A stretch of 64,000 nucleotides of DNA from Bradyrhizobium diazoefficiens (GCF_016616885.1 NZ_CP067102.1:2508501-2572500), one strand, 5' to 3'; positions 50,266-60,993 are shown, numbered from the stretch's first letter. Program-made: numbers and translations. The notes: generated by a model not told the origin, from the sequence alone.

Positions 50266-50300
50266 TTTGTTTGCCTCTCTTGGCCTCGACGGCAAATTCA

Positions 50301-50326
50301 AAAGGCGGCCTGCGGGCCGCCTTTTT
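50301..50326 (+). terminator. Rho-independent terminator of the DegP-type gene
   Basis: AAAGGCGGCC and GGCCGCCTTT form a ten-pair stem with a four-base loop followed by T residues, 36 bp after the stop codon. Confidence 0.9.
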
Positions 50327-50549
50327 CGTGCGCGCTTGCGAGATACCCACAGGCCGCCGATAACATTCTCGTTAACGGCAGCGATGATGACGGGTTCGTC
50401 CGAAAAAGCCGCGTTCGCTCGTCATACTTTGGAGGAGCGTGTGGGCTTCGGCGGCAATGACGGCGCCGAGGCAAAGTGCAGGAGTGGAACTTCGGACGTC
50501 CGGCGGCTTTGTGGAACCGGCCGGTAGTTCGCATTTGATCGGTGCCGAC

Positions 50550-50912
50550 ATGGATCGATTGAAACTCTCGCTGAAGCTTGCGCTGCTCGCGGCGCCTTTC
50601 GTGCTGTCGTCCGGAAGTGCCATGGGGCGCGATGACGGCCGCTTCACCGACTCGCCACTAAAGCCGTGGTTCGACAGCCTACGCAGCCATCTCGGTCCGT
50701 GCTGTTCGGATGCCGACGGCGTTGCCGTGGCCGATCCTGATTGGGACTCGCACAACGGGCACTACCGGGTCCGTCTTGATGGGCAGTGGGTTGAGGTCCC
50801 CGATGAAGCCGTGATCACCGAGCCGAACCGCGCCGGCCGCACCATGGTTTGGCCGGTCAAGACGGCGTTCGGCATTTCGATCCGTTGCTTCATGCCCGGC
50901 ACCATGACCTGA
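50550..50912 (+). CDS. Small exported protein of unknown function
   Basis: A 120-residue product. The signal segment is LKLSLKLALLAAPFVLSSGS and the mature part contains GPCCSDADGVAV, DSHNGHYRVRLDGQWVEV and RCFMPGTMT, with three cysteines. The ATG at 50550 is chosen because it opens the signal peptide; upstream in-frame codons give an implausible N-terminus. I recall homologues only as uncharacterised rhizobial proteins. Confidence 0.7.
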   Translation: MDRLKLSLKLALLAAPFVLSSGSAMGRDDGRFTDSPLKPWFDSLRSHLGPCCSDADGVAVADPDWDSHNGHYRVRLDGQWVEVPDEAVITEPNRAGRTMVWPVKTAFGISIRCFMPGTMT

Positions 50913-50924
50913 CGCCGGCCGGCG

Positions 50925-51206
50925 TCAGCGCTTGGCGGATTTGCGCTTCGAGTTCTTCTTCTTGGTCGTCTTCTTCTTGGTCTTCTTCTTGGATGCCTTT
51001 CGCTTCGACGCCTTCTTTGGGACCTTCTTACCCTTCGCGCGCGCTTCCGACAGGCCGATCGCGATCGCCTGCTTGCGGCTCTTCACGCGCCCACCGCGCC
51101 CGCCGCGTCCGCTCTTCGCGGTACCCTTCTTGTAACGCCGCATCTCGCGCTCGACGTCGCTGCCGGAGCTCCGTGAGTAGCGGCGTTTCTTTGCCTTGCG
51201 TGCCAT
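50925..51206 (-). CDS. DUF6496-type basic protein with a histone-like tail
   Basis: A 93-residue very basic protein. The first half (SGSDVEREMRRYKKGTAKSG, VKSRKQAIAIGLSEARAKG) fits the DUF6496 family. The second half is almost pure lysine, arginine, serine and threonine, like the tail of histone H1, and probably binds nucleic acid. The ATG at 51206 follows GGGAGAG. A GGAAC-N16-TGTT promoter candidate lies 28 bp upstream. Confidence 0.78.
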   Translation of the reverse strand: MARKAKKRRYSRSSGSDVEREMRRYKKGTAKSGRGGRGGRVKSRKQAIAIGLSEARAKGKKVPKKASKRKASKKKTKKKTTKKKNSKRKSAKR

Positions 51207-51233
51207 CAACTCTCTCCCTTGGCCCCGGAAGAG

Positions 51234-51258
51234 AACAGGAGTGCTGACGTAACGTTCC
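51234..51258 (-). promoter_or_regulatory. Candidate EcfG-type promoter
   Basis: Minus strand: GGAAC, 16 bases, TGTT, one mismatch from the consensus GGAAC-N16-CGTT, 28 bp before the DUF6496 start. Confidence 0.5.
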
Positions 51259-51278
51259 AAAGGCGCCGGCTGTGTGCC

Positions 51279-51473
51279 TCAGAAGGAGTTTGCGAGCTCG
51301 ATCTCCGCTTCAAGCACCTGGATGCGGCGCGCGGCTTCGGCAGAGGACAGACCGCGATCGTATTGGGCGGGCTGATAGGCCTCTTCACTGAGCCGCTTTA
51401 GCCGCAGCCCTTGCGCCCGGGTCATCTGCTCCATCAGAAAAGCCTTGGCGTCGTATTTACCCTGAACCTGCAT
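51279..51473 (-). CDS. DUF3072-like small protein
   Basis: A 64-residue protein whose core, MTRAQGLRLKRLSEEAYQP then LSSAEAARRIQVLEAEIELA, matches the DUF3072 pattern of about 50 residues (helix, loop, helix). No activity is known. It lies upstream of the DUF6496 gene on the same strand, separated by 72 bp that contain an EcfG-type promoter candidate. Confidence 0.7.
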   Translation of the reverse strand: MQVQGKYDAKAFLMEQMTRAQGLRLKRLSEEAYQPAQYDRGLSSAEAARRIQVLEAEIELANSF

Positions 51474-51622
51474 GTCCGCTCTCCATTCTGAATTCGTGGC
51501 TTGACTATATGTTCTTATTTTGTTCTAACAAGTCGTGGACAACAGAATTGATGAAATTCGACGTAAAATCAGCGCCTTGAGGCTGGAAATGATGCCACGC
51601 AGGCGACGGATGGAGACAGGCG

Positions 51623-51832
51623 GTGGAGGAAGACCCGGACACCTACCGGATTCTGAAACTACGCGCCGAGATCCTCGAATTGGGCTCTGCGATCCGGCAA
51701 TTGCAGCGTGAGGGCCTCGACGATGCTGCGGCCCAGCTCCTGATTGCACGCAAGCGGGCGCAGCTCGACCACCTCGTGAAGGCGGGCTCCGCAAGTCGCC
51801 GCCTTAACATCACTGACATCCGACGCAGCTAA
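51623..51832 (+). CDS. Small coiled-coil protein, possibly truncated at the N-terminus
   Basis: A 69-residue helical protein (GTG start) with ILKLRAEILELGSAIRQLQR and DAAAQLLIARKRAQLDHLVK. Just upstream, in another frame, lies a helical start sequence MDNRIDEIRRKISALRLEMM (51539-51598, counting its GTG as M) that resembles the first helix of the same kind of protein. The pair may be one gene broken by a frameshift. Confidence 0.55.
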   Translation: MEEDPDTYRILKLRAEILELGSAIRQLQREGLDDAAAQLLIARKRAQLDHLVKAGSASRRLNITDIRRS

Positions 51833-51867
51833 AGCGGTCGCGCAACGCGACATGCCGGAGCTCGTCC

Positions 51868-52068
51868 ATGCCGGATGCCGAAATGGCCGCCCTGCTGCGG
51901 GCGGTGCTCGATGAAGTCTGTGCTGAAATTCCTCCGTGGGATACGACGACGCGCGGACGCGTTGGCGCACGACTGAGCGATCTTGTTCGAGCGCGGCAAT
52001 GTTCGGTCGACGATTTGAGGCGGGCCGGCCGGGATGCTCTGATCCGCGCCCCGACCATGTGGCGCTGA
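51868..52068 (+). CDS. Small conserved hypothetical protein
   Basis: A 66-residue protein with LLRAVLDEVCAEIPPWDTTT, a central RGRVGARLSDLVRARQCSVD and the C-terminus GRDALIRAPTMWR. The APTMWR ending is one I associate with a frequent rhizobial small-protein family. The function is unknown. Confidence 0.65.
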   Translation: MPDAEMAALLRAVLDEVCAEIPPWDTTTRGRVGARLSDLVRARQCSVDDLRRAGRDALIRAPTMWR

Positions 52069-52185
52069 GCGAGGATGACCTTGAAGCCTTCAGGCGCCAA
52101 GATCATCGAAGAGATCAAGGAAGGGCGCGACACCCAACGTAGCGCAGCGTGAACCGGCGCATGAGGGAGCTGCGAACACGCAACG

Positions 52186-52215
52186 AAAAGCCCCGCGTCG
52201 CCGCGGGGCTTTTTA
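52186..52215. terminator. Bidirectional rho-independent terminator
   Basis: AAAAGCCCCGCG and CGCGGGGCTTTT form a twelve-pair stem with A and T tracts on both sides. It serves the leftward gene that stops at 52234 and genes arriving from the left. Confidence 0.9.
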
Positions 52216-52233
52216 TTGCCGTGAGGGCCGCGC

Positions 52234-52467
52234 CTACTTGCTCATTCCGTTCTGGGGCTTGGTCATGCTGCCACCCTGATCGCTGCCAGGCCCGGCACCG
52301 CCCTGGCCGGACGCGTCGGGAGGAACGGTCTTCTTCATGTTCGCGCCCGTTGTGGTCTGCGACATAGAGGAGTGGTGCTTCTTGTGCGATTTCGCTTCAG
52401 CTGCGAACGGCGCGGCGGCAAGGCCGGTTGCCAACATCACGGCGAGAGCCAGCTTGGTCGTCTTCAT
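52234..52467 (-). CDS. Small exported hydrophilic protein
   Basis: A 77-residue product. The signal peptide is KLALAVMLATGLAAAPFAAE with cleavage near residue 25. A mature His/Lys stretch (KSHKKHHSS) is followed by a Gly/Pro/Gln-rich, disordered tail. The ATG at 52467 follows GGGAG. It has an EcfG-like promoter candidate and ends at a terminator. Composition recalls other stress-related small rhizobial proteins. Confidence 0.7.
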   Translation of the reverse strand: MKTTKLALAVMLATGLAAAPFAAEAKSHKKHHSSMSQTTTGANMKKTVPPDASGQGGAGPGSDQGGSMTKPQNGMSK

Positions 52468-52505
52468 GTGGGGGAACTCCCTGAGTTGAATTGACGCAGG
52501 CAGCC

Positions 52506-52531
52506 AACTATCATTTGCCCCCAGGAGTTCC
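52506..52531 (-). promoter_or_regulatory. Candidate EcfG-type promoter
   Basis: Minus strand: GGAAC, 17 bases, AGTT, one mismatch from GGAAC-N17-CGTT, 39 bp before the ATG at 52467. Confidence 0.45.
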
Positions 52532-52562
52532 CAACAAAGCGTCACTGTCGTTCGCGCTTGCT

Positions 52563-52832
52563 TCAAGACTCCTTGTCCTCGTCGAGGATGAATACGACGC
52601 CCGTCAATGCGGCGCCGATGGCAAACGTCGTCACCATCGTGCCGACAAAGACGAAGGCTGCCGCACGGCCACCATGGTTCAGCAGTTCTGCGACCGCAGG
52701 ATTGGCCAGAATGAGCGCGAGTGTGAAGGTCAGACCGAGTGCCGCGCCCATCATCGCATGCGTCATCAGCTTGATGACGCCGGCGGGAGAGATCAGACTT
52801 TGCGACTGTTTCGGCGACTTTTTTGTGCGCAT
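52563..52832 (-). CDS. Small membrane protein with two spans
   Basis: An 89-residue protein with a basic N-terminus (MRTKKSPKQSQS), two hydrophobic segments (HAMMGAALGLTFTLALILA and AAAFVFVGTMVTTFAIGAAL) and an acidic C-terminus (LDEDKES). No family is recognised. It lies upstream of the small exported protein on the same strand. Confidence 0.65.
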   Translation of the reverse strand: MRTKKSPKQSQSLISPAGVIKLMTHAMMGAALGLTFTLALILANPAVAELLNHGGRAAAFVFVGTMVTTFAIGAALTGVVFILDEDKES

Positions 52833-52973
52833 GGAACTGCCGATCGATCTGGCGTGAAAACGCGCGCGGTGATCACGGGTTCCACCTTCATGAAGGAATT
52901 GTTATCAGCCGCTTCATCCGACGTTCATGCCGACTTTGCGAGGATAAACGCCATCAACACGGGAACATTCGAT

Positions 52974-53195
52974 ATGGGCAAGGTGGTCTTTCTCTATCGC
53001 TCGCTGGCCTACCGTAACGCAGCGGCCGACATGCTGCGCAAGGCACGCAAGCTGCCGCGCGGTGCAGAGCGCAGCGCCGCCCGCCGCTACGCGACGGCGT
53101 TGCGTGATCTCGCGCAAACGGAAGCCTGGCTCGAGGGGCGCGTCGCTGACGAACCGCGGCCGTTGCCACGGTTGAAGGTCGCTAGGTCGCGCTAA
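52974..53195 (+). CDS. Small basic helical protein
   Basis: A 73-residue protein starting MGKVVFLYRSLAYRNAAADM, with a helical RRYATALRDLAQTEAWLEGR. The last part resembles the C-terminal helix of the small protein at 62210 (LAKEQDWLDGE). The ATG at 52974 follows GGGA. It ends overlapping by four bases the stop of the convergent kinase gene. Confidence 0.6.
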   Translation: MGKVVFLYRSLAYRNAAADMLRKARKLPRGAERSAARRYATALRDLAQTEAWLEGRVADEPRPLPRLKVARSR

Positions 53196-54685
53196 CCCGA
53201 CGCGCGCTGAAGTTCGGGAGAGGTGCTGGCCTCGTACTTGTCCTGCGCCCCCGATGTCGCCGCGCTCTTGCGCGTCAACGGCACATCGAGACGGCACAGC
53301 AGGCCCTCTGAACGCCAATCGAACTGGGCCTGTCCGCCGAGCTGGGATTCAACACTGGCCAGCAGGCTTCTTGTGCCGAAGCCACGCGACTTCGGCGTCC
53401 TGACCAGCGGCCCTCCGGTCTCCTCCCAGGTCAAGACGAGGAGATCGTTCTCGGCCTGCCAGCCGATCGCGAGCCGCCCCGACCGGGTCGACAGCGCGCC
53501 ATACTTGGCCGAATTGGTGAAGAGCTCGTGCAGCGCCAGCGCCAGCGTCTGTGCGGTCGCCGGCGGCAACTGCACTTCGGGACCCGCGAGCTTGATCTGT
53601 CCGCCGAGCGAATAGGGCGCAAGTTCCTCCTCGATCAGCTTGGAGAGCTCGGCACCCTGCCAGCTCGACAGCGACAGGATGGTGTGCACGCGCGCCAGCG
53701 CATTGATGCGCCCCTCGACGGCGCTGACATAAGCCTTGACCTCGTCGGCGCGGGTGAGGCGCACGATCGATTGCGCCAGCGCCAGCGCATTCTTGGCGCG
53801 GTGATCGACTTCCCGCGCCAGCAGGTTCTGCCGTTCCTCGGCGCGCTTGCGTTCGGTGATATCGACGGTGACGCCGCTCACCCGCACGACGCGACCGCCC
53901 GGATCCACCGTTGCGGCCGCCGTGCCGACGCACCAGCGCACCTCGCCATCGGGCCGGCGGACGCGAAACTCTCCTTCATGGGCATGGGCACCGGTATTGA
54001 ACGCGGCAATCGCCTGACCGAACTGGTCGACGTCATCCGGGTGCAGTAGCGCCTGGATGTTGGCAGAGGTGACGTTGAAGGTCTCAGGCGTCACGCCAAA
54101 AATGCGGTACTGGCCTTCGTCCCACATCCAGTCGCCGTTGACCCAGTCCCAGTCCCAGGATCCCATCTTGCCGGCGGCAATCGCCATGCTGCGCCGCTCT
54201 TCGCTCTCGCGCAACTTTGCGGTGGAGTTCTCGAGCTCGGCCGTGCGGGCCCGGACGCGATCCTCGAGATCCTGGTTCAGCCGTTCGAGCTCGCGCGTCT
54301 TGCGATAGAGCTCGGCAAACACCTTGACCTTGGCGCGCAGCACTTCCGGCACGACGGGCACCGGAACGTAATCGACCGCACCCATCTCGTAACCGCGCAG
54401 GCGGTCGATATCGCTGACCTGGATTGCCGAGATGAAGATCATCGCGGTCTTCTGGAAACGCGGATGCTCGCGGATCATGGCGGCGAGCTCGAAGCCGTCG
54501 AGCTCGGGCATGCAGACGTCGACCAGGATCACCGCGACCTCGGTCTTGAGCAGAACCTCCAGCGCCTCGCGGCCGGACGAGGCGATCACGAGGTTCTCAC
54601 CGAGTTCCTTCAAGATCACCTCATAGGCAAGCAGCTTTGCCGGCTGGTCGTCGACGAGGAGGATGTTGACCTTTTCGTGGTCCAT
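53192..54685 (-). CDS. Response regulator-sensor hybrid: REC-PAS-HWE histidine kinase
   Basis: A 497-residue soluble protein. The N-terminal receiver is VNILLVDDQPAKLLAYEVIL with phospho-acceptor VDVCMPELDG near residue 57 (about 5-125). A coiled coil (LERLNQDLEDRVRARTAELE) and a PAS domain with WDWDWVNGDWMW and ITERKRAEERQ follow (about 170-290). The HWE-family kinase core has REVDHRAKNALALAQ near 300, ALHELFTNSAKYGALS and WEETGGP. It is 14 bp downstream of the poly-HAMP kinase and is probably co-transcribed, so it may receive its phosphate or relay its output. Confidence 0.9.
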   Translation of the reverse strand: MDHEKVNILLVDDQPAKLLAYEVILKELGENLVIASSGREALEVLLKTEVAVILVDVCMPELDGFELAAMIREHPRFQKTAMIFISAIQVSDIDRLRGYEMGAVDYVPVPVVPEVLRAKVKVFAELYRKTRELERLNQDLEDRVRARTAELENSTAKLRESEERRSMAIAAGKMGSWDWDWVNGDWMWDEGQYRIFGVTPETFNVTSANIQALLHPDDVDQFGQAIAAFNTGAHAHEGEFRVRRPDGEVRWCVGTAAATVDPGGRVVRVSGVTVDITERKRAEERQNLLAREVDHRAKNALALAQSIVRLTRADEVKAYVSAVEGRINALARVHTILSLSSWQGAELSKLIEEELAPYSLGGQIKLAGPEVQLPPATAQTLALALHELFTNSAKYGALSTRSGRLAIGWQAENDLLVLTWEETGGPLVRTPKSRGFGTRSLLASVESQLGGQAQFDWRSEGLLCRLDVPLTRKSAATSGAQDKYEASTSPELQRASG

Positions 54686-54699
54686 TCTCGGATCCAAAC

Positions 54700-57600
54700 T
54701 CAGCGGTGCAGCCACATGCGGATCGCAAGCAGCAATTGATCGGTGTTGACGGGCTTTGCGAGATAGTCGGACGCGCCTGCCTCCAGGCATTTCTCTCGGT
54801 CGCCCTTCATTGCCTTCGCCGTCAGTGCGATGATCGGCAGGCGCAGGAAGGCCGGGTTCTCCCGGATCACGCCGATGGTCTGATAGCCATCCATCTGCGG
54901 CATCATGATGTCCATCAGCACGATGGCGATTTCCGGGTTGGATTCGACCAGCGTCACCGCCTCGCGGCCGGTTGTCGCCGTCAGCACCTTCATGCCGCGC
55001 CGTTCCAGCACGCTCGACAGCGCGAAGATGTTGCGGGCATCGTCGTCGACGAGCAACGCGGTCTTGCCGATCAAATCCTCGTCGGAACTGTTCAGCTTCT
55101 CCAGCATGCGCTGCTTCTCGATCGGCAGTTCCGTGATCACGCGGTGCAGGAACAGCGCGGTTTCGTCGAGCAGGCGTTCGGGCGATTCCACGCCCTTGAC
55201 CACGATGCTGCGCGCCATGGTGTGGAGCTCCGCATCCTCTTCCGCAGAGAGCTCGCGGCCGGTGAACACCACCACGGGAACATTTGACAGCGTATCGTCG
55301 CGCCGGATCTGTTCGAGCACTTCGAAGCCACTCATGTCGGGCAGGCGTAGGTCGAGTACCACGCAATCGCAGGGCGCCTCGCGCAGCGTCGACAGCGCGC
55401 CGGCGCCGGTGCCGGTGGTCACGATCTCGATATCGTCGTGATGCAGCAGCTCGCGGATCGACAGCTGCTCGGCTTCGTTGTCCTCGACGATCAGCAGCCG
55501 CTTGCGCCGCGGTTGCGCATATTCCTTGATCTGCGTCAGTGCCGCGGCGACCCCCTCTGTCGTCGTCGGCTTGTTGACGAAGGAGAAGGCGCCGCGGGCC
55601 AGCGCATGCTGGCGGTCCTCGTCGAGCGTGATGATCTGCACGGGGATGTGGCGCGTCAGCGGGTTGTGCTTGAGCTGGCTCAGCACCGTCCAGCCGAGCA
55701 TGTCGGGCAGGAACACGTCGAGCGAAACGGCGCGCGGCTGATACTGCTTGGCAAGCTCGAGCGCCTCCGCGCCGCGTGCGGCGACCAGGACCTTGAAGCC
55801 CTTGTCGCGCGCGAGGTCGACCAGGATGCGGGCATAATGCGGATCGTCCTCGACGATGAGCAGGATGCTGTCGCCAGGCTCGAGATTGAGGCGGTCGTCG
55901 GGAAGCTGCTCGATGACGCGCTGCTGCTCCGGCGCGGTCGGCTGGAGTGCCGGCGGCTGGTTGTGCTGCGACCCTGGCGCGGCGCGCGGCGCCAGGGTCG
56001 GGCCGGAGTATTTCAGCGGCAGATACAGCGTGAAGGTCGAGCCCTTGCCGGGCGCGCTGCGCAGGTGAATCTCGCCGCCGAGCAGGCTCGCGAGCTCGCG
56101 GCTGATGGCGAGGCCAAGGCCGGTGCCGCCGTATTTGCGGCTGGTGCCGGCGTCCGCCTGCTGGAATGCCTCGAAGATCAGCTTCTGCTTCTCCAGCGGA
56201 ATGCCGATGCCGGTATCGGAGACCTCGAAGGCGATCACGGCCGGGGCGGAATTCAGGACCGGATGATCCGTGCTCCAGCCGCCGAGCGCGCCGGCAACCT
56301 GCAGCCGCACTTCGCCTTCGCCGGTGAACTTGAACGCGTTGGAGAGCAGGTTCTTCAGGACCTGCTGCAGGCGCTTGGAGTCGGTGACGATGCTGCGCGC
56401 GAGGTTCGGATCGACGTCGATCTTGAACGACAGGTTGCGGTTCTCCGCCTCATGCCGGAACGGCCGTCCGACCGTCTCGAGCAGGTTGGCGGTGAGGATT
56501 TCCTCGGCGTCAACCGTCACCGTGCCGGATTCGATCTTGGAGAGATCGAGAATGTCGCTGATGAGGTTCAGGAGGTCGGTGCCGGCGCCGTGGATGGTAC
56601 GGGCGAATTCGACCTGCTTGCCCGTGAGGTTGCCGTCCGGATTGTCGGTGAGCTGCTGTCCGAGGATCAGGATCGAGTTCAGCGGCGTGCGCAGCTCGTG
56701 GCTCATATTGGCCAGGAATTCGGACTTGTACTTCGAGGTCAGCGCGAGCTCGGTTGCCTTTTCCTCGAGCGCGCGGCGGGCCTGCTCGATTTCCTGGTTC
56801 TTGCGCTCGACCTCGACGTTGCGTTCGGCGAGCTGTTGTGCCTTCTGCTCGAGCTGGTCGTTGGTCTGCTGCAGTTCGCGTTGTTGGGTCTGGAGCTCGC
56901 CGGCAAGCTGCTGCGACTGCTTCAGCAGGCCTTCGGTCTGCATCGTCGCTTCGATCGAATTGAGCACGATGCCGATGGAGTCGGTGAGCTGCTCCAGGAA
57001 CGTCATCTGCGAGGTCGTAAACGAGGTGAGCGAGGCGAGCTCGATCACCGCCTTGACCTGGCCCTCGAACAGCACCGGCAGAACCACGAGGTTCTTCGGT
57101 GCGACGCGAAGCAGCGCCGAGTTGATCGGCACCACATCGGGAGGAATGTCGGCGACCACGCGCGGGCGCCTGTCGAGCGCGCACTGGCCGATCAGGCCGT
57201 CGCCAAATTGCAGCACGCGCTGATAGGGATAGACACCGTCGCCGGCATAGGAGGCAAGCAGCAGCAGCTGCGGATTGTCCTCGTTCTCGACCTGGTAGAT
57301 CACGCCGGTATGCGCGTTGACCAGCGGCGACAGCTCGGTCAGCAGCAGCCGGCCGACGGTCGTGAGATCGCGCTGGCCCTGAAGCATGTTGGTGAATTTG
57401 GCGAGGTTGGTCTTCAGCCAGTCCTGCTCGGTGTTCACGTCCGTCGTCAGACGGAGGTTCGTGATCATCGTGTTGATGTTGTCTTTCAGCTCGGCCACTT
57501 CGCCGCGGGCATCGACCTGGATCGATCGCGTCAAATCGCCCTTGGTCACGGCGGTCGCGACCTCCGCGATCGCGCGGACCTGCGAGGTGAGGTTGGCCGC

Positions 57601-60600
57601 GAGCAGGTTGACGTTGCCGGTGAGGTCCTTCCAGGTGCCGGCCGCACCGGGCACGTCGGCCTGACCACCCAGCCGTCCCTCGACGCCGACCTCGCGCGCC
57701 ACTGACGTCACCTGGTCGGCGAAGGTCGCGAGCGTCTCGGTCATGTTGTTGATAGTATCGGCGAGCGCCGCCACCTCGCCCTTCGATTTCACGGTGAGAT
57801 TTTGCTTCAAATCACCGTTCGCAACAGCGGTCACCACCTTGACGATGCCGCGGACCTGTTCGGTCAGGTTCGCCGCCATGAAGTTGACGGTGTCGGTGAG
57901 GTCCTTCCAGGTGCCGGCCACGCCGGGCACCTGGGCCTGACCGCCGAGCTCGCCCTCGGTGCCGACTTCGCGCGCCACGCGGGTGACTTCGCCGGCGAAT
58001 GCATTGAGCTGGTCCACCATGGTGTTGATGGTGTTCTTGAGCTCGAGGATTTCGCCCTTCACATCCACGGTGATCTTGCGGGACAAGTCGCCGCGCGCCA
58101 CGGCTGTGGTCACTTCGGCGATGTTGCGGACTTGCGTGGTGAGGTTCGCGGCGAGCAGGTTGACGTTGTCGGTGAGGTCCTTCCAAGTGCCGCCGACGCC
58201 GGGCACGACGGCCTGACCGCCAAGCCGGCCTTCGGTGCCGACCTCGCGCGCCACACGCGTCACTTCGGCGGCGAAGGAGCGCAGCTGCTCGACCATCGTA
58301 TTCAGGGTGTCTTTGAGCAGCAGGATCTCGCCGCGCACGTCCACCGTGATCTTCTTGGACAGGTCGCCGCCGGCGATAGCGGTCGCGACCTCGGCGATGT
58401 TGCGGACCTGGGCCGTCAGGTTCGAGGCCATGAAGTTGACGTTGTCGGTGAGGTCCTTCCAGGTGCCGGCAACGCCGGGCACTTCGGCCTGGCCGCCGAG
58501 CTTGCCTTCGGTGCCGACCTCGCGGGCGACGCGCGTGACTTCGCCGGCAAAGCCGTTGAGCTGGTCCACCATGGTGTTGATGGTGTTCTTGAGCTCGAGG
58601 ATTTCGCCCTTCACGTCCACGGTGATCTTGCGGGACAAGTCGCCGCGCGCGACCGCCGTGGTCACTTCGGCGATGTTGCGGACCTGGGCGGTGAGGTTGC
58701 CGGCCATCGAGTTGACGCTGTCGGTCAAGTCCTTCCAGGTGCCGGCGACGCCGGGCACGTTGGCCTGACCGCCGAGGCGGCCTTCGGTGCCGACCTCGCG
58801 CGCCACGCGCGTCACCTCACCCGCAAAGCGGTTGAGCTGGTCGACCATCGTGTTCAGCGTATCCTTGAGCTGAAGGATCTCGCCGCGGACATCCACCGTG
58901 ATCTTGCGCGAGAGGTCGCCGCCGGCGATCGCGGTCGCGACCTCGGCGATGTTGCGGACCTGGGCGGTGAGGTTGCCTGCCATCGAGTTCACGTTGTCCG
59001 TGAGGTCCTTCCAGGTACCGGCGACGCCCGTCACCTGCGCCTGGCCGCCGAGCTTGCCTTCGGTGCCGACCTCGCGCGCCACGCGGGTGACCTCGCCGGC
59101 GAAGGCGTTGAGCTGGTCGACCATGGTGTTGAGCGTTTCCTTCAGCTGAAGGATTTCGCCCGACACGTTCACGGTGATCTTCTTCGACAGGTCGCCCTTG
59201 GCGACCGCGGTCGCGACCTCGGCGATGTTACGGACCTGGCCGGTCAGGTTCGAGGCCATCGAGTTGACCGAGTCGGTTAAATCCTTCCAGGTGCCGGCGA
59301 CGCCGCGCACCTGGGCCTGGCCGCCGAGCTTGCCTTCGGTGCCGACCTCGCGGGCGACGCGCGTGACTTCGCCGGCGAAGGCGTTGAGCTGGTCCACCAT
59401 GGTGTTGATGGTGTCCTTCAGCTCCAGGATCTCGCCGCGGACGTCCACGGTGATCTTCTTCGACAAGTCGCCGCCGGCGACCGCCGTCGTCACCTCAGCG
59501 ATGTTGCGAACCTGCGCGGTCAGGTTCGACGCCATCGAGTTGACGCTTTCCGTCAAATCCTTCCAGGTGCCGGCGACGCCGAGCACGTTGGCCTGACCGC
59601 CAAGCCGCCCTTCGGTGCCGACCTCGCGGGCGACACGCGTGACTTCGCCGGCGAAGGCGTTGAGCTGATCGACCATGGTGTTGAGCGTTTCCTTCAGCTG
59701 AAGGATTTCGCCCGACACGTTCACGGTGATCTTCTTGGAGAGGTCTCCGCCCGCGATGGCAGTGGCGACGTCGGCGATGTTGCGGACCTGCGCGGTCAGG
59801 TTCGACGCCATGAAGTTGACGTTGTCGGTGAGGTCTTTCCAGGTGCCGGCGACGCCGGGCACCTGGGCCTGGCCGCCGAGCTTGCCTTCGGTGCCGACCT
59901 CGCGCGCCACGCGCGTCACTTCGGAGGCGAACGAGTTCAGCTGGTCCACCATCGTGTTGATGGTGTCCTTCAGCTCCAGAATTTCGCCGCGCACGTCCAC
60001 TGTGATCTTGCGGGACAAGTCGCCGCGCGCCACGGCGGTGGTCACGTTGGCGATGTTGCGAACCTGTGCTGTCAGGTTGCCGCACATCGCGTTGACGGAG
60101 TCGGTGAGATCCTTCCAGGTGCCGGCGACGCCGGGCACGATGGCCTGGCCGCCGAGCTTGCCGTCGGTGCCGACCTCGCGGGCGACGCGCGTCACTTCGG
60201 AGGCAAAGGAGCGGAGCTGGTCCACCATCGTGTTGATGGCTTCCTTGAGCTGAAGAATCTCGCCGCGGACGTCGACCGTGATCTTCTTGGACAAGTCGCC
60301 GTTGGCCACCGCGATTGTCACCTCGGCGATGTTGCGAACCTGGTTGGTCAGGTTGTTCGCCATCGAGTTGACGCTCTCGGTCAGGTCCTTCCAGACGCCG
60401 GTCACCTCAGGCACCTGGGCCTGGCCGCCGAGCTTGCCTTCAGTGCCGACCTCGCGCGCGACGCGCGTCACCTCGGAGGTGAACACGCCGAGCTGCTTGA
60501 TCATCGTGTTGACGATGGTCGCCGATTGCAGGAATTCGCCGCGCAGCGGGCGGCCCTCGACGTCGAGCTTGACGGTATCGAGCAAGTCGCCCTGCGCCAC

Positions 60601-60993
60601 GGCTGCGACCGCGCGGGTTACCTCGCGCGTCGGCCACAGCAGGTCGTCGATCAGCGTATTGACGGAGCCTTCCATATCGGCCCAGGAGCCGGAGGCGAGG
60701 CCGAACTTCACGCGCTGGCGGGTCTTGCCCTCGCGTCCCACCACCTGGCCGACCAGCTCGAGCTGCTGCGCCATGCGCTGATTGGCGGCGATGATTTCGT
60801 TAAAAGTATCGGCAATCTTGCCGTCGATGCCGAGATAGTCGCCGCTCATCCGCACCGAAAAATCGCCGCTGCGCATCGCCTGCAGCGCCAGCAGCAATTC
60901 CGGCCGGGAATCCGGCTCCGATGTACCGTTGGGCTTGGGTTTTGGGACGCGACGACCGGAGCGTGATGCTGTTCCGGGATCGAGGTCGCTCAT
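54700..60993 (-). CDS. Giant soluble poly-HAMP hybrid histidine kinase
   Basis: A 2097-residue protein without membrane spans. After a divergent N-terminal part come eleven 92-residue units (about 150-1180), each with GDL(S)..[34 protein letters not shown] and [14 protein letters not shown] domain (about 1215-1370) and a long coiled coil lead to the kinase core: H-box [15 protein letters not shown], then N and G boxes. Three receivers end the protein ([33 protein letters not shown]). The HAMP chain equals that of fungal group III (Nik1/Os-1) osmosensing kinases, but longer. The signal is unknown. A perfect EcfG-type promoter lies upstream. Confidence 0.93.
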   Translation of the reverse strand: MSDLDPGTASRSGRRVPKPKPNGTSEPDSRPELLLALQAMRSGDFSVRMSGDYLGIDGKIADTFNEIIAANQRMAQQLELVGQVVGREGKTRQRVKFGLASGSWADMEGSVNTLIDDLLWPTREVTRAVAAVAQGDLLDTVKLDVEGRPLRGEFLQSATIVNTMIKQLGVFTSEVTRVAREVGTEGKLGGQAQVPEVTGVWKDLTESVNSMANNLTNQVRNIAEVTIAVANGDLSKKITVDVRGEILQLKEAINTMVDQLRSFASEVTRVAREVGTDGKLGGQAIVPGVAGTWKDLTDSVNAMCGNLTAQVRNIANVTTAVARGDLSRKITVDVRGEILELKDTINTMVDQLNSFASEVTRVAREVGTEGKLGGQAQVPGVAGTWKDLTDNVNFMASNLTAQVRNIADVATAIAGGDLSKKITVNVSGEILQLKETLNTMVDQLNAFAGEVTRVAREVGTEGRLGGQANVLGVAGTWKDLTESVNSMASNLTAQVRNIAEVTTAVAGGDLSKKITVDVRGEILELKDTINTMVDQLNAFAGEVTRVAREVGTEGKLGGQAQVRGVAGTWKDLTDSVNSMASNLTGQVRNIAEVATAVAKGDLSKKITVNVSGEILQLKETLNTMVDQLNAFAGEVTRVAREVGTEGKLGGQAQVTGVAGTWKDLTDNVNSMAGNLTAQVRNIAEVATAIAGGDLSRKITVDVRGEILQLKDTLNTMVDQLNRFAGEVTRVAREVGTEGRLGGQANVPGVAGTWKDLTDSVNSMAGNLTAQVRNIAEVTTAVARGDLSRKITVDVKGEILELKNTINTMVDQLNGFAGEVTRVAREVGTEGKLGGQAEVPGVAGTWKDLTDNVNFMASNLTAQVRNIAEVATAIAGGDLSKKITVDVRGEILLLKDTLNTMVEQLRSFAAEVTRVAREVGTEGRLGGQAVVPGVGGTWKDLTDNVNLLAANLTTQVRNIAEVTTAVARGDLSRKITVDVKGEILELKNTINTMVDQLNAFAGEVTRVAREVGTEGELGGQAQVPGVAGTWKDLTDTVNFMAANLTEQVRGIVKVVTAVANGDLKQNLTVKSKGEVAALADTINNMTETLATFADQVTSVAREVGVEGRLGGQADVPGAAGTWKDLTGNVNLLAANLTSQVRAIAEVATAVTKGDLTRSIQVDARGEVAELKDNINTMITNLRLTTDVNTEQDWLKTNLAKFTNMLQGQRDLTTVGRLLLTELSPLVNAHTGVIYQVENEDNPQLLLLASYAGDGVYPYQRVLQFGDGLIGQCALDRRPRVVADIPPDVVPINSALLRVAPKNLVVLPVLFEGQVKAVIELASLTSFTTSQMTFLEQLTDSIGIVLNSIEATMQTEGLLKQSQQLAGELQTQQRELQQTNDQLEQKAQQLAERNVEVERKNQEIEQARRALEEKATELALTSKYKSEFLANMSHELRTPLNSILILGQQLTDNPDGNLTGKQVEFARTIHGAGTDLLNLISDILDLSKIESGTVTVDAEEILTANLLETVGRPFRHEAENRNLSFKIDVDPNLARSIVTDSKRLQQVLKNLLSNAFKFTGEGEVRLQVAGALGGWSTDHPVLNSAPAVIAFEVSDTGIGIPLEKQKLIFEAFQQADAGTSRKYGGTGLGLAISRELASLLGGEIHLRSAPGKGSTFTLYLPLKYSGPTLAPRAAPGSQHNQPPALQPTAPEQQRVIEQLPDDRLNLEPGDSILLIVEDDPHYARILVDLARDKGFKVLVAARGAEALELAKQYQPRAVSLDVFLPDMLGWTVLSQLKHNPLTRHIPVQIITLDEDRQHALARGAFSFVNKPTTTEGVAAALTQIKEYAQPRRKRLLIVEDNEAEQLSIRELLHHDDIEIVTTGTGAGALSTLREAPCDCVVLDLRLPDMSGFEVLEQIRRDDTLSNVPVVVFTGRELSAEEDAELHTMARSIVVKGVESPERLLDETALFLHRVITELPIEKQRMLEKLNSSDEDLIGKTALLVDDDARNIFALSSVLERRGMKVLTATTGREAVTLVESNPEIAIVLMDIMMPQMDGYQTIGVIRENPAFLRLPIIALTAKAMKGDREKCLEAGASDYLAKPVNTDQLLLAIRMWLHR
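57490..60525 (-). repeat. Tandem 276-bp repeats inside the poly-HAMP kinase gene
   Basis: The block GTCCTTCCAG and its neighbours recur every 276 bp, from about 57625 to about 60385, giving eleven copies. Some neighbouring copies are nearly identical at the DNA level, so recombination could change the number. Confidence 0.9.

Noticed and set aside
55438..59280. Long rightward frames opposite the poly-HAMP kinase
   Set aside because: Repetitive His/Asp/Gly-rich translation follows the 276-bp repeats of the real gene and shows no independent features.
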